NCBI GenBank assembly: GCA_905250125.1
Contig: CAJNOL010000016.1
Location: 349,207 to 413,206, forward strand
DNA length: 64,000 bases
Origin: Rotaria sordida
Taxonomy: Eukaryota; Rotifera; Eurotatoria; Philodinida; Philodinidae
Reading direction: 5' to 3'
Of this stretch, positions 25,757-38,358 are shown piece after piece. Under the pieces are notes generated by a model. That model saw only the letters and a program-made list of their open reading frames with translations, was not told the DNA's origin and searched no databases. Within the stretch, counting starts at the first letter, position 1. Every line of letters starts with the position of its first letter. The translations under genes were made by a program, and so were the position numbers.

Positions 25757-27761
25757 TTCGATAATATTGTTTGTTAATTGTGGTTATTTTTCTTATAAAA
25801 AATAAAAATGAAATGCAAATAATGATGGGAAACTGCTATAAATCGTCACCAATCGTTTTTTCTAGCCCACGTATATACGCGCATACGAATATTTTTCATC
25901 CAATAAATACCAATTATGGATCAACGCAACGTTGCAATCAAATGGGAAACTGTAATGGATGCAGTCAACGTCACAATGCATGACTGTGTCATTGATGAAA
26001 CAAAAAAATCTTTCAACGAAAGGGGTCGTACATTTACTGAGATAACGAAATGCGATATTTTAGATATATCAAACTAACTATCTCTTCAATAAACAATACT
26101 AGTTAATAGAGGAAATAGAACATGCATGATTTAAAGAAAAATAATATCAATTCATGATTCCTATTAAAGCAAGTAAAAAGACTTAAACAAAAAATGATCA
26201 ATATTATTTCAGTATATATAAAAATATCTGTCTTGATTTATTATAAAATTTGCCATTTCAATGACCATGAAAGAATATTCTTTGAATGACACAATAGTCT
26301 TTCTTATCAAAGTAAAACAAATTATTTGTTCTTTTTAATATCTTTAATAAAATGACAAAAGAAGAATTACATAACGTCTCAGTAACTTTTTTTTATTACG
26401 ATGAAAAACAAATTAATTGTATTAATCATCAACTAATACTAGAAATCTAAATGTTCGTTTTTCTGCAAACTATTCAAACTAACTGAATTATATTTCATCA
26501 ATTTTCATGTTTGATTCTTATTTATATTTGTTACAAAATAGTCTATTTTTTTTTCTAGTATTTTTCGTTAATTATTCAATACACATGTTCAATAAATAAA
26601 TCAATTAAGTGTAATGAATGAGTCTTGCACTGAAGCATTACATAATTCAGTCAGGAATTATCCAGTGATGAACATATGTTATGCATGTTTTCTTTTAAAA
26701 TCATTACTTTTGATTTTTATAAAATGTCAATTACGATTTTGAATACCATGAATATATCATCCCTCCTAAATATAGTATTTGGATCTAGTGAAAAGCTATT
26801 TATGAATATTTTCCAAACAATATATTGTTTACACATTTTAATTAATTCTATATGTTACCTTAATGGTCTAACCAAAGGTGAGTTAGGCTGAATGGCTCCC
26901 TATCAGCACAAGAAAGAGAAACGTAATAATTACTATCATTGACGCTATATCTCATGGATTTCTCCCACGATCGTAGAACACTGCCCCACCACCTACGATC
27001 TCCTATATACAACACTATCCTACCTTTGACATGTCTAGAAAACAAGAATGTCTATGAGCAAAAAAGTCTGAGTCCATTACTGAATCAATAACATATTAAC
27101 ACTTGTTAATAATCTTTTGAGTCTTCTTACAATAAAAATCATTTAAACCTATTATTCATATTGATCAAATCTTTTAAATTATATCATGAAAATGAATATT
27201 ATCACAAATTCATATGTTAGTACATTAACAAAATTGTCTACATCTAACTAATACACTCACATATATATCTTTTAAAATATGAGAAAAAAAAAGAATTCTC
27301 TTACTTCATTCTATACTAGGAGTATCTCTTAAAAATATGAGATCATTTTATTTTCGCCTCTAGGCTTAACTTTTCTTTTCTGCTAATTTGATTACGTACT
27401 TCTCCCATCAGTACACAAAATGATCATTTAGATATATATATATATATACATATCGAAACTTATTGCATAATCTTTTACATGACAATATTGACATCTAATT
27501 TGGCTTATTCTCACCTTGATATACAATATTTGAATAGAAGGAAACATCATCAGTGATCAAGTTGATTAGTGTGCGCATTAAATTGCTTACCGAACAACAA
27601 TCGCCTTCCCGTAGAGCAAGAAAAAAAAATTTAGTAATTTTTTTTGTCGAAGAAAAAAAAACTCGATATATAAATAGACTCGATTATAGTTTATTTCTCA
27701 TTATACAAGCAATAAGATCAATTGTTAGTCTAGAAGAAATTCAATATTATTATCCTTAAAT
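25757..27761. other. intergenic region between divergent SEC61A and homeobox gene
   Basis: No protein gene supported. The two flanking genes diverge, so both promoters lie here. A less AT-rich block at about 26880-27050 includes a short perfect stem-loop (listed). Otherwise AT-rich with a (TA)n run near 27433. Confidence 0.5.
26969..27000. repeat. 8-bp perfect stem-loop in a GC-richer island
   Basis: GATCGTAG and CTACGATC flank a 16-base loop containing GCCCCACC. The surrounding 170 bp is visibly richer in G and C than its flanks. It could be a small structured RNA or a remnant of a transposon end; no known RNA family was recognised. Confidence 0.35.
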
Positions 27762-28646
27762 ATGAATCTTTCACCTTTACAATTAGATACAAATTGTTTC
27801 AATAATACATCTCATTATCATCCTTCTTATTACAATAATAATTTATCAACTTGGTCACCATCATCATCATCATCATCTTTACTTTGTCCATCGACAACAA
27901 TGAATTATCAAACATCATCTGTACCATCTGCTCTTCAACCTATTGAAAATTATTGTTCAATTGAAACATTTTATCCATCAGGTTCTGAACCAATAGCATC
28001 ATCATCCGAAATGTCTTTTTATTCTTCATCATCACAATTTTCATCGGTTCCTAATCTTCCTTCATCTCATATTTATTCATCTGATGATTTTATCATTCCA
28101 TCATCAACAACAATGATGTTACCACAAAATCGTGCTAATTATACACGTCATCAACTTGTTATGCTTAATGAAATTTTTAAAAAACATAAATATCCAAATA
28201 GTTTGCAAAAAACACTTATTGCTAAATATATTGGTGTATCACGTGATCAAATACGTATATGGTTTCAAAATAAACGTCGAAAAGTACAATTAATTAATAA
28301 AGGTCAAGCTAAACAAACTAAAAGTGATATTGAATGTGAATATGGTGAATATCGACGACATTTACCAAAAAATTTTCTTGATGATCTTTTTCAAGAATTA
28401 TATAAAGCTCGTGGTGCACCTGCACGTTTACCTGTTAAACGTGATAATAATTCTAAAATGAATAATATTGAACAAGAACAAGAACAAGAACAACAGCAAC
28501 CTATTTTATATTATCCAACAACAATGAATTCAAACTATTATTATCAAACAAATAATTTAATTGAACATGATGATTCATCACATGAACAGAATGATGAACA
28601 ATATTTAACAAATTATACTCATCATATCTATTCAGATCGTTTATAA
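27762..28646 (+). CDS. intronless divergent homeobox transcription factor
   Basis: A single-exon frame of 294 residues. Residues about 1-118 are low-complexity (Ser, Asn, Tyr, Pro rich). A 60-residue homeodomain spans about 120-179, including RANYTRHQLVMLNEIFKKH and the recognition helix RDQIRIWFQNKRRK, with W48, F49, Q50 and N51 all present, so DNA binding is expected. K52 and R54 are less usual than the common R52 and M54. No TALE three-residue insertion, hexapeptide, paired or POU domain is seen. The C-terminal part holds a Glu-Gln repeat and Asn/Tyr-rich tail. I cannot assign it to a homeobox class. Lack of introns in a region where nearly every gene has several suggests retrocopy origin or simple intron loss. 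Q50 suggests TAAT-type sites by general rule. Confidence 0.88.
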   Translation: MNLSPLQLDTNCFNNTSHYHPSYYNNNLSTWSPSSSSSSLLCPSTTMNYQTSSVPSALQPIENYCSIETFYPSGSEPIASSSEMSFYSSSSQFSSVPNLPSSHIYSSDDFIIPSSTTMMLPQNRANYTRHQLVMLNEIFKKHKYPNSLQKTLIAKYIGVSRDQIRIWFQNKRRKVQLINKGQAKQTKSDIECEYGEYRRHLPKNFLDDLFQELYKARGAPARLPVKRDNNSKMNNIEQEQEQEQQQPILYYPTTMNSNYYYQTNNLIEHDDSSHEQNDEQYLTNYTHHIYSDRL

Positions 28647-30319
28647 AACAATTTTTTTGTCTTTTGTTTGTTTTCTATCATATAAAATAAATAATTGCAC
28701 ATGTTTATTGCCTTGTAGAAAATATTTCCTTTTTTCAAATTTAACCATTCGATCTCTTGTTTCAATATCAAAAAGCATAAAAGAGAAAAATAATAAATAT
28801 TAATTCATTGAATTATTATCAACATTATGTAATGTTGATGATTCTTTTATTACATTAGTTATTTTCTTATATTTTCAAATTAATATATTTCAAGCTATAA
28901 TAACTAGAAAAATTTCTCCTCTATGAATATTCATATCGTTCAGAACAAGTTGAAATTTTGTCATTGTAAAAATAATTATAAATAATCTTAATTCAACATA
29001 AATACAAACGATTTTACTAAAACCTTGATTTATCATGAAAATCATTTACTAGTATTATTTTAGTTTATAATCAGAATACAAATAATAAACGTATCGCGGT
29101 AGTTACACTCATTAAATTATCAATGAATAATGTTCGATCAATTATCTCATGAAATGAAAGAATCATTTCATCTATTTGTATATCACACCATCATTATCGC
29201 TTTTCTTCATATTCTTTCATTAATAGATATCTTTCATTCAACTCAATTAAAAAATACACTTCTACATTCTGTCGTCGCTTTTTCATCTTCTACTATACAT
29301 CCTTTATTAAAAAAGCGTAATCCTATTTTTCGTGAATCAAAATACAGTATTGATCAAAAGCATAAGAACAGCGTACTTGTTGATTTTTTTTCCTACAATA
29401 TCGAGCATTTAATTTGAATCCAAATAGTCATTTGAATGACCAATGAAGTTTTGTATCAAACGCATTCTATTCAGGAATTTCATAGATGAGTTATAAGAAG
29501 AAGATTTTTGAAAAAACTAAACATGGTAGTTTTCAGGTCTCAGAGAGCTATATGAAAATTAGTTGCTAACAATACCATCATAAAGAGCATAACATTATGA
29601 AATAAATGAAGGCTTGTTACGTTTCCTATGACCTTCCCTGACAAAAAGATAACCATCATACCAAACGGAAAAAAAATGCAATTTAGCGAAAAACGACTAA
29701 AAATTTCATTTATTTTGTTGCTAATAACTTTTCAAGGGAAGATCATAGAAAACGTGGCAACCTCTCATTGTGTTCAGATTTTTATGCTCTTTAAGGATGA
29801 TACTGTTAACAACTAATTTTCACATAATCCCCTGTGCCTTCAGAACTACTATATTTGGTTTTTTAGAAATCTTCTTCTTATAGCCCACCTATGAAATTTC
29901 TGAATAGACAAAAACCAAAAAAATACGTTATTCTTATATTTTTTATCAGTGCTCCACAATTAGCATATCAATAAATAGTTTATAACTGATAGATAATATA
30001 TTTTCAAAATACGAAAGTGTCTTAATACCAATAATATAACACTTTGATGTTTATCACCGATACAAATAAAAAAATCTCCGAAAAATCTTGATATTTATTA
30101 TGAAATTTTCATTTTCAGTATAAACATTTTAACAATTATCAACTTCTTCCATAATAATTCTTTTTTTTGTTTATAAAACTTATTTTTATCTATATCATTC
30201 TATCAAAATATTTAACATCATATATATTTTTTCTCTTCTTGACAAAACAAAAAAAAAGTAGATACAAGAAATAGAATAAGATATCTATATCTATATATAT
30301 TTATCTATCAAATATAAGA
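28647..30319. other. intergenic region between homeobox gene and SUZ12
   Basis: Convergent gene ends. AT-rich 3' flanks surround one MITE (about 29.4-29.9 kb). A frame at 29130-29417 has no family likeness and ends within the MITE terminus. No RNA gene recognised. Confidence 0.5.
29415..29915. mobile_element. MITE family A, copy 2
   Basis: It shares with the element at 10.35 kb the left end (AATCCAAATAGT), the segment GCATTCTATTCAGGAATTTC followed by ATAGATGAGTTAT, and the inner block GTTGCTAACAATACC/AAAGAGCATAACATTATG. Its right arm mirrors these (CATAATGTTATGCTC-like and ATAGCCCACCTATGAAATTTC). The outermost right terminus seems to be lost. It has no coding capacity. Confidence 0.75.
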
Positions 30320-33300
30320 TCATGGTGAAGTTGAAACAGATGGAGATGATGCCAAAATAGTTTTTAAACGAATAATACATTTTGCTAGATCTGTTTTTTT
30401 AATTAAATTATATAATTGAAGTGTAGCCAAATGTAAATAAAAATTTTTAATAAGATTTTTTTCTCGTAAATCTTTTGCATGTCTTTCAACAAAAACTTCA
30501 CAAGCAAAGGGCATTTGGCTATCAGCAATAAAACTAAAAAAAAGAAATCAAACCAATGACAAAAATTAGATTGTTTTTTCTAATAAATTAAAAAATATTT
30601 ACTTATGTTTCATAACATGATGATTCCACATAATCATCATTTCTTTTTCACCTTCATTTACATCTTGAAAATCTTCCATCATACGACGTGATAATTGTTG
30701 TGTCCATTCAGGATATATTTCATCATCACTATCTACTTGCATATGTTCAGGTTCAATTGGTTGTGCACCTGTTGTATGACGATAAACTCGAGTTAATGCT
30801 GCTCGACGACAAACAAATGGTGCATCGTCCATTGCCAATCGACGATAACGTGGTGGTCTAAAAAAAGTATTTTGGTTGATATCAAAAAAGAATTTTGTTT
30901 TTGTTTTAATTCTTACCGCCAAAGAATTAATTCACTAGTAACACGTTTTTTACGTGGATAATATTCTGAAAACACATCCAATGTATCAAGTGATCCATCA
31001 TAGAATGCATTAATACGCAATTCAATATTGGGTCGATCGCTATTTTTCTAAAATAGAAATTAGATTTCTATGAAGAATGCTGTTATTTTGAGTAAATATG
31101 TAAATAAATGTTTAAGTTGATGAAATTTAACTATTAGTATTAGAATTCTATATGTAGTCAGTTTCAGAGTCAATTAAATTTTTTGTCAAAAATGCAGTTT
31201 TAACATATGTCTATAGACATGAACGAAGTTGGAGTTGAATTTGACTCTCACTTTGTTGCGTACCCGGATGTTTCTATAAGACATTGTTGGAACCTCAAAA
31301 ATACATTAGTTTGTACAACAAATATCTGAAAAACACCTACTATTCAAAAAATTTCATATGTCGAAACTGAATTTTTTGCAAAAGATTTAGTTGACTTCGA
31401 ATCGAATCCGTGGAGGACTCTAGTTAGTATTAGCGTCTTTAATTGTAGTGACAATTTTAATGGCTAAGCTTAGATCCCTAGGACACGTTTTCAATAAAGT
31501 GAGCAAATCAATAATGTAAGTCATTTTTGTTGCATGAATACTACTACTTCATTATTATTCTGTTTTTAGTAAAGTAGATCGAAAATTCTTGAACTTCTTT
31601 TAAACCATATCAGTTTTACATAAGGCGAAATGTGAATTGAAAATAAGAAGCACTAATTCTGTGCCATCTAAATCACACAAAAAAAGTCGTCCTCCTCTTT
31701 TTCCACATTCTTAACTTTCCGATGAGAATCTTGTACAGATTATTGAGCCTTTCCTAAACTATGATTCGAGCAAATTTCTTTTTAGCGTGGTTAGATAGAG
31801 CTTGACCAGTTATCCGTAAGAAGGCTTTTTTAAACATATTCGAATAATGTTTTAAGTAGCAAAAAAAATCAGAAAAGCCCATAAAAATAGAAATACGCCA
31901 TACATATGAAGTCTCGGTAGCCTCAATGTTTTGACTTTACTTATCATTTGGTTAGAAAGAAAAATTACGGATGATTTTTGAGAAAACCGATTTTTTCGAT
32001 TCAATAGGAAAACGTCGTAAGTACGGGTTCGTGTTCAGAGATTGTGACCATCAAAATTTCAATTCCAAATAAAACAAATATCCTATTCAGAATCAGCAGA
32101 TAAATCTTTATTGAATCGTATACCCAATACTTTAAGCTAATTTTTTTATATTAGGTGAGTCAAAAGGCAGACTATTCGAAAAAAGAAAAGGTCGGGGTGT
32201 AACGACCAACATTAGTTTTAAGTACTGAGTACACTATTCAATACAAAATATTTTTTCTAATTATGAATATGATGTTCGTTTCATTCGGAACTGAAGTTCT
32301 GGTGGTCAAAGCCTTTGGATACGAACTGATAATTATGATGTTTTGCTACTGTATCAAAAAGAATCGATTTTTTCAAAAATCATAGATAATTTTTCTTTCT
32401 AAGTCTATGAAGAGTAAAATCAAAACATTGAGCCTGCCAAGACTGGATGTTTTTGGCGCAGACTTTTCCGATTTTTTAAACTAATTTTCGCTACAAAAAC
32501 ATTGTTCGAATATGTCAAAAACAACATTTTTATAGATAACTCGATGAGTTCTATTCAACCATGCCTATAAAACTTTAGCTAGAATTTCGAATTATCGACA
32601 CCTTATCATCTTACAATGAAGATTCGAGAAAAAAATATTTCACATATTCGGAGTTCATTTTTCGCTTTAAATAAATGATTCTTAAATTTTACCTTTAATG
32701 ATGCTGTAAAACGTGGGTGAAAATACGATAAATGTTTGATTAATACATCTAAATCATTATTAATAGCTGTAAATTGACAAAGACAACAATGACCTTTTGA
32801 TGACATATAACTCGTAGCCAAACATTGTTTATTTTCCGTTAGAAAACTATAGAAAAGTGGTAAATGTGTTGATGAGTTATGATCATGATTAGATTGAATA
32901 TCACGCCATAATGGTAAATTATTACTATGATTTGAATTTCTATCTAAAACAAAAGAGAAAAGTATCATAATAAATTTTGTTCATGAACAAGATAAATAAA
33001 TACTTGATTTTTGTGTTGTTTTCATTCGTTTAGCATTAGGATCGTGATATTGTTGTTCTTGTTGATGTGATGCTGGAATTTTACTTGGTGATATTGGTTG
33101 TCGTTTTCTTGTTGACGCACCACTACTTCTTGACATTTCAACTGCTTCTCTTGTAAGATCAAAATAAATTGTAAATGTTGTTGGAAATTGAAATGATATT
33201 GTTTTTGACTAAAATTAATTAACAAATTTTACATAGTACTCTAATAAAAATCTTAAGAAGATTTGGGTTTTGACTAATCTACAGAATTTTGAATATATCT

Positions 33301-36300
33301 ATTTTCTAGAAGTTCCAGGCTTTCGGGAAACTCGTATTTTCCAATTTTGTTCTGAAACTTTACCCATATAGAGAACTCAACTAGAGTAATTCCTATAAAA
33401 AAATTTAGAAGTTTTCAACAAAGTTTCTTCGAGCTATGAGATTTTTAAAAAGTGCATGTTGTATACATTATTCATGGAGAAAGATCTATAGGTTGAACGT
33501 TTTATTTCTCGAAGAAACATTGTTTGAAACTTTTGAATTTTTTTATGGAAGCTAATCTAGCCGAGTTCTCTATATACGTAAAGTTTCTGATCAAAATTCG
33601 ATAGCTTAGTCAAATATCAATTGAAGTTTTTATAGAAACTCCATGTTGTATCTATAGGGAAACAACTATTGAGATTAAAAGGGGACAGCTTAAGAAGTTC
33701 CCATGTCAGAGCCAACCGAAAGTTGTAGTTTTGCAGATAAAAATCCACAAGAAAGACTTAATTAAGGTTTTGTTTCAGCAAGTATTTGAGTTAGTAATCA
33801 TGCATAATCGATTTGTTTGAAGATATTTGTTGAAACTATTTTTGATTAAAAATTTTATCATCTCTGTTATTGTACGTAATACAGTGATTAACAGCTATTT
33901 TGATCAACCAAATTTTATTGGATATGGCTGAGTAAAGAAATACAGTGAATACATGAAGTGAGAGTAGGTAATAAACTCTAGACACATCACACGTAAATTG
34001 GCTCAGATTCTTCGAACTAGAAAAACTGCAATCAAACAATTTGCATCAGCTATAGTTTTGCGCAATAATTTAACCTCAAAACAATGCTATATTAATAATT
34101 TTCTAAAACTACTTATTAACAGAATAAAAGGACAAAGATCATCGGCTAGTGCTTAAAACATCGAAAGTCATTATGATAATGTCCAACTATATATATTCAT
34201 AAAGATGCTTTTACTATCCTGCATCAGAATGAATCGTAATTATTCATTACCATCCTTATTCTACAGATGTGGTACTAAATATTTTTCAGGTACTCGATCT
34301 AATCGATAAACTTTATCAATCAAGCAACCTCCGACCACTACATGGAGTGTTGTAACTAAAATGGTGAATTTTTTAATGAAATATTATTTGAAAAATAGCG
34401 TTAACAAATGCCTTCAAACAAATTGATTCTACATGAATACTAACTCAAATACTTGTTGGAGTAAAAACTTAAGTAATTCTTTTGTAGGAGATTTTTGTCT
34501 ACCAAAGTTTCTATCTTTGAAATGCTCTAAGCAGATAGAAGAAAATAAAAGCAAAAACGTGTAATTTTACTATTTCTTCTCCATTATTTAAAACAGGTGT
34601 AAGTTGAATTTCAAGTGATTGTTTTGTTGACATTGCTTGTCGAGGATCGAATAATGCATTAAGTTGTATACGTTTTCCATACGACATTGAAACTTTATTT
34701 CCATCACCTAAAAAGCACAAAAAATTGTTTGTTTTAATTAGAAAACAAAACAATCTCATACCACGACCAGCTGTAATTGTACTTGAAAATGTTAATGTAT
34801 ATGTATATTTAGTTGAAACATGAAATGAAATTGTTGATGATTCATCATCATCATCATTCATTGATGATGCTACACCATGAGGTAATACTGAATCAATTCG
34901 ACCAAGTTTCATTGTTCGAGATACATTTGATGTATGAAGTAAACAATTTTCTACGCATGAAGCAGATAAATCAAATGAAACATTATGTTTAATACCACGT
35001 CGTTCTGTTAGACAGCCTGTTAGAGAAAAAAAAAAGTAATAAAAGATCAATGAAAAAAAAATTAACAATAAAAAAATAGTTAATTTACTTGAATCATATG
35101 ACCATCCACGTAAATGTAAATTAAAAGCATCACCACGTAATAATGATGATGTTTTATTCATACTTTCATCTAAACGTGATTTAAAGATTTCGTCTATTGA
35201 AATATTTTGATTTGGTATACTAGAAAATTAATTATTTAAAAAAATATATAATTGTTCAATGAATATTTTTACCGATTAGAACGTATTGATGTTCGAGCAA
35301 TATGAACATATTTTAAATTTCGATGAAGAAAACTTGGCTAAACAAAGAAAAAACATGCGAGTTTAGAGATTTTTATATTAATAATTAAAGCAGAATTTCA
35401 GTAAAGAAAATAGCTTTTTGAGATCATTCGAAACATTATTATGACATTTTTTTTCTAATTTTTGATGATTAGACAAAGCTAGAACTGTACACCAGATTTT
35501 CTGATCGCGGTCATTGAATTGAATATTTTCTCAAAGAAAAAAGACTATTCCAAAAAAAATATGATTATTGGTGTTTTAATTAGAGCGTGATTACAATGCA
35601 ATTGGGACTGGTTCCCAGAGCTGAGCAAGTACGGACTTTCTTCAGTATAGCAAAAATTGCACACTTGAGAACGAAAATTTCAAACATAGTGTTACTTCGA
35701 AACATGTGTTCAAATGCCTTATAGCATAATTATCGAGTATGTAAGGGTACAATTTTATATAAAATCGAGAATGTGAGAAATCAGCTATTTGCTTCATCTT
35801 CGGAGGGCAAATATATGTTTAGTTTTTGATATTGAAATCAATCAATTGGTAACTGGAGTCCTGCGGGACAATCAGCATTTGGAACCATTAAAGAATTTGC
35901 CGAAACGAGCCTAATAGGATTCGGCACTATAGTAATGAAACCTGATAATATAGTTAAGATTTCGCCACGCCTCTTGATCTATTTTCAAGTTATGCCCATC
36001 TCTTCCACGAGGTCCACAACAACTTGGCCATTCCTCTAGGCGGTACAAATGTGACCTAAAAAATTGATCGAGAGACATAGTGAAATAAACTATTGTGATG
36101 TTATCAGGAGGTACCACCGAATCGATTTCAACATAAAAAAAGCTGGAATATGTTGATGGTGGAAAAACGATCTTATCTTTTAGAGTTTTTCGTGTCCGAG
36201 TATTTTATCTAGCTCGGCTAGTTCCTATCGCAAATTTTGTATTCCTTTTGTTAGCCTACAAAAACCACGCAAGAGTCGCAATAGTCTTGCTTTAAAAAAA

Positions 36301-36613
36301 AAGGATTTCTTTACTAATTGGATGTTTTTCTTATTTTCTTCTCCTATAAAATATATTTGATTTTTCAATCATGACAAAAGACTCGCATGTTCATCCCTAG
36401 TCTTGAAAGAAAAACTTCATATCAAAGAATATCATTTAACAAATGACTTTTTTTTTTCTCTTCAACTTACATTGATTTGCCATCGAAGAGCTAATGTTTT
36501 ATAAATTTGTATATGTTCTAAAATACAAAATTATTCATTCAAAAAACAAAAGAAAAAAGTTCAAGTATCTTACTAGCAAATGTTTCTATATTTTCATTCC
36601 AATTTTTCGACAT
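30320..36613 (-). CDS. SUZ12: SUZ12, Polycomb repressive complex 2 subunit
   Basis: Core scaffold of PRC2, which methylates H3K27 in the nucleus. The two strongest domains are clear. A C2H2-like finger (CCLCQFTAINNDLDVLIKHL, then FHPRF) with C-x2-C and H-x4-H is followed by RPNIELRINAFYDG. The C-terminal VEFS box contains DVNEGEKEMMIMWNHHVMKH, FIADSQMPFACEVFVE and NFYLHLATLQLYNLI, nearly matching animal SUZ12, which uses this box to activate EZH2. Upstream exons give a basic, Ser-rich linker and an N-terminal half with LHLRGWSYDSS, CLTERRGIKHNVSFDLSAS and RKYVHIARTSIRSNR-like sequence. The first exon, MSKNWNENIETFA, starts 71 bp past the MTG1 stop. Three introns are enlarged, two of them by inverted-repeat elements. 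N-terminal exon boundaries are less certain than the C-terminal ones. Confidence 0.92.
31130..31440. mobile_element. short inverted-repeat element in SUZ12 intron
   Basis: The left block around 31160-31210 (AGTCAATTAAATTTTTTGTC, AAAATGCAGTTTTAACATATG) pairs with CATATGTCGAAACTGAATTTT and AAAGATTTAGTTGACTTCG on the right. It is about 310 bp in total. It shares the intron with the next element. Confidence 0.65.
31757..32600. mobile_element. inverted-repeat element in SUZ12 intron
   Basis: Arms of about 250 bp pair imperfectly: ACATATTCGAATAATGTTTT versus AAAACATTGTTCGAATATGT; CTCAATGTTTTGACTTTACT versus AGTAAAATCAAAACATTGAG; AGAAAGAAAAATTACGGATG versus ATAGATAATTTTTCTTTCT. The spacer of about 300 bp is non-coding. 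The arms have diverged more than those of the 12-kb foldback, so it is older. Confidence 0.75.
33342..33602. repeat. compact foldback in SUZ12 intron
   Basis: GAAACTTTACCCATATAGAG (left) pairs with CTCTATATACGTAAAGTTTC (right), and AAGTTTCTTCGAGC pairs with CTCGAAGAAACATTG. Arms of about 90 bp enclose a loop of about 80 bp. It can form a long imperfect hairpin in the primary transcript. Confidence 0.7.
33755..34485. mobile_element. inverted-repeat element in SUZ12 intron
   Basis: The left arm AAGTATTTGAGTTAGTAATC and ATTTGTTTGAAGATATTTGT pairs with ACAAATGCCTTCAAACAAAT and ACTAACTCAAATACTTG at about 34400-34455. The spacer of about 500 bp is non-coding. It lies about 150 bp from the compact foldback in the same intron. 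Confidence 0.75.
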
Positions 36614-36684
36614 ATTTTATCTAAAAAATAAAAACTCAATAATACACTATATTCTATCAGGAACAAAAAGAAAACAAAAATCAA

Positions 36685-38054
36685 TTAGATTGATTTTTTT
36701 ATTCGACCAGTATTAGTTCTAAACAAATTTGTATCATTCGATTTTTCTTTTTCCATTTCATCAAGAATATCTTGATCAAATGTTATTTGTCCTATAACAA
36801 AAAAGAAAAACTATATATATCCAACAAAAAGACAAATATAAAGATAGAATACTTACCAAATGTACCTTTACTAATTTCATGTATAAAATGTAAAGCTGCA
36901 CCTGTTAAATCATATCCACGTTTATTTCCATATACTTGTGTACAATGTTTTAATTTTGCTATTGCAGTTAAAACAGTTAATATATCATCAGTTGGTCTAT
37001 CAAGTTCACAATATTTCATATATAAACGTTGTTTATCATATTTATTTAATAAAAATAAACAATAATCAGCAATTATATCTGATAATTCACGTTGTTGTAT
37101 TGGTATAGAATTTGTTAAAAGTAAACGAAAACTTTCATTAGCTGATTTTAAACGTGGTTCAAGTATACCAGGTGTATCACGTACAAATACTTTAGGTCGA
37201 TTTGATATTTTAACTTTTTCACTCATTGTTCGTGTTACACCAGGATTTGCACCAACTTGTTCACAACTTCGTTTATTTACAAATAAATTACGAAGTTTAT
37301 TAACTTACAAAAAACAAAAAACAAAATAATGAATATGAATTTTATTATTTTCTAATAAACATACTAAATGTTGATTTGCCGACATTTGGTATTCCACAAA
37401 CAACAATATTATATTCCAATGTTGAACTTCTTGTATAACGTGGTGATTCAACTATTTGTTGAAGAAGACGACCAAATATATTTGTTAATTCTTTTAATTC
37501 AATTGACATTAAATTTGTATGTATAACTTGTGTATTTGGTTGTTCAATTTGAATATATTCAATGGATTTATTTAAATAATTTGGATCAGCTAAATCAGAT
37601 TTATTAAGTATAAGTACATGTGGTTTATGACCACCAACTAATCGTTTATATAATTCAGGATTACGACCAGAATGTGGAATACGTGCATCATGTAGTTCAA
37701 CGATACCATCAATACGTAATAATGATTCTTCAAGATCTTTCATACCTTTATGCATATGACCAGGAAACCATCTAATTAAAAAAGAATATGATTAAAATAT
37801 ATCAAACGATCTTTGTATTTTCTATTGCAAAGAAAAAAAACAAAGGAATTTTATGATTTTCTCCTTCAAAAAAAGAAAACATGTTCCATTCTCGGATGCT
37901 TGTTATGATCATGAGATGATATTTTAGATAGACATTAAAACAATAAGTCATTTTTATAAAATAATTAATAAATACAAAAAACAAACCGAATCATATCTTT
38001 CCATCGTATCGATTGAAAATCAAATTGACTTCGAAATGTTGTCAGTCGTTTCAT
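36685..38054 (-). CDS. MTG1: MTG1, mitochondrial ribosome-associated GTPase 1
   Basis: A circularly permuted GTPase of the YlqF/MTG1 family needed for maturation of the large mitochondrial ribosomal subunit. Four exons (37987-38054, 37365-37771, 36857-37303, 36685-36791) join in phase to 342 residues. The order of G motifs is permuted as expected: G5-like DARIP, then G4 NKSD (LILNKSDLAD), then G1 GIPNVGKSTF split across exons 2 and 3, then GVTRT, and G3 DTPG. The N-terminal RWFPGHMHKGMKDLEE is typical of the family. The short basic N-terminus (MKRLTTFRSQFDF) suits a mitochondrial presequence. Its 5' end is 304 bp from the WDR82 start in divergent orientation, and its stop is 71 bp from the SUZ12 start. 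Confidence 0.93.
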
Positions 38055-38358
38055 GTTCAATAAAACACAGAAGATTTATTCTTCTTCTAGTTCTTTGAGA
38101 GAGAGCAACAAATAACTTTTATTCTAATTGAAGAAATCAATGGACCAATCAAAAACAAAACAGTTTTGTTTTGTTTTTTTTTAAAACAAAATTCATTGTA
38201 TGTGGCGCTTAAGCATATATTGATTCATCGAACCAATTAACAACATTGGTAATATGAAAATCAAATCCACGCAAACGGAAATCTTATCAAGAAAATAAAG
38301 AGAAAAAAAAAGCTTTTTTCTTTCGTTTGTTTTCATTTTATATTCATATGAATTGATT
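38055..38358. promoter_or_regulatory. shared divergent promoter region MTG1 / WDR82
   Basis: Only about 300 bp separate the two divergent start codons, so both core promoters must lie here. No TATA or other defined element was recognised with confidence. Confidence 0.5.

Noticed and set aside
29130..29417. 95-codon open frame downstream of the homeobox gene
   Set aside because: It ends in the MITE terminus and shows no protein-family likeness.
35911..36117. Open frame in the first long SUZ12 intron
   Set aside because: No similarity, AT-biased, lies between SUZ12 exons on the same strand without splice support.
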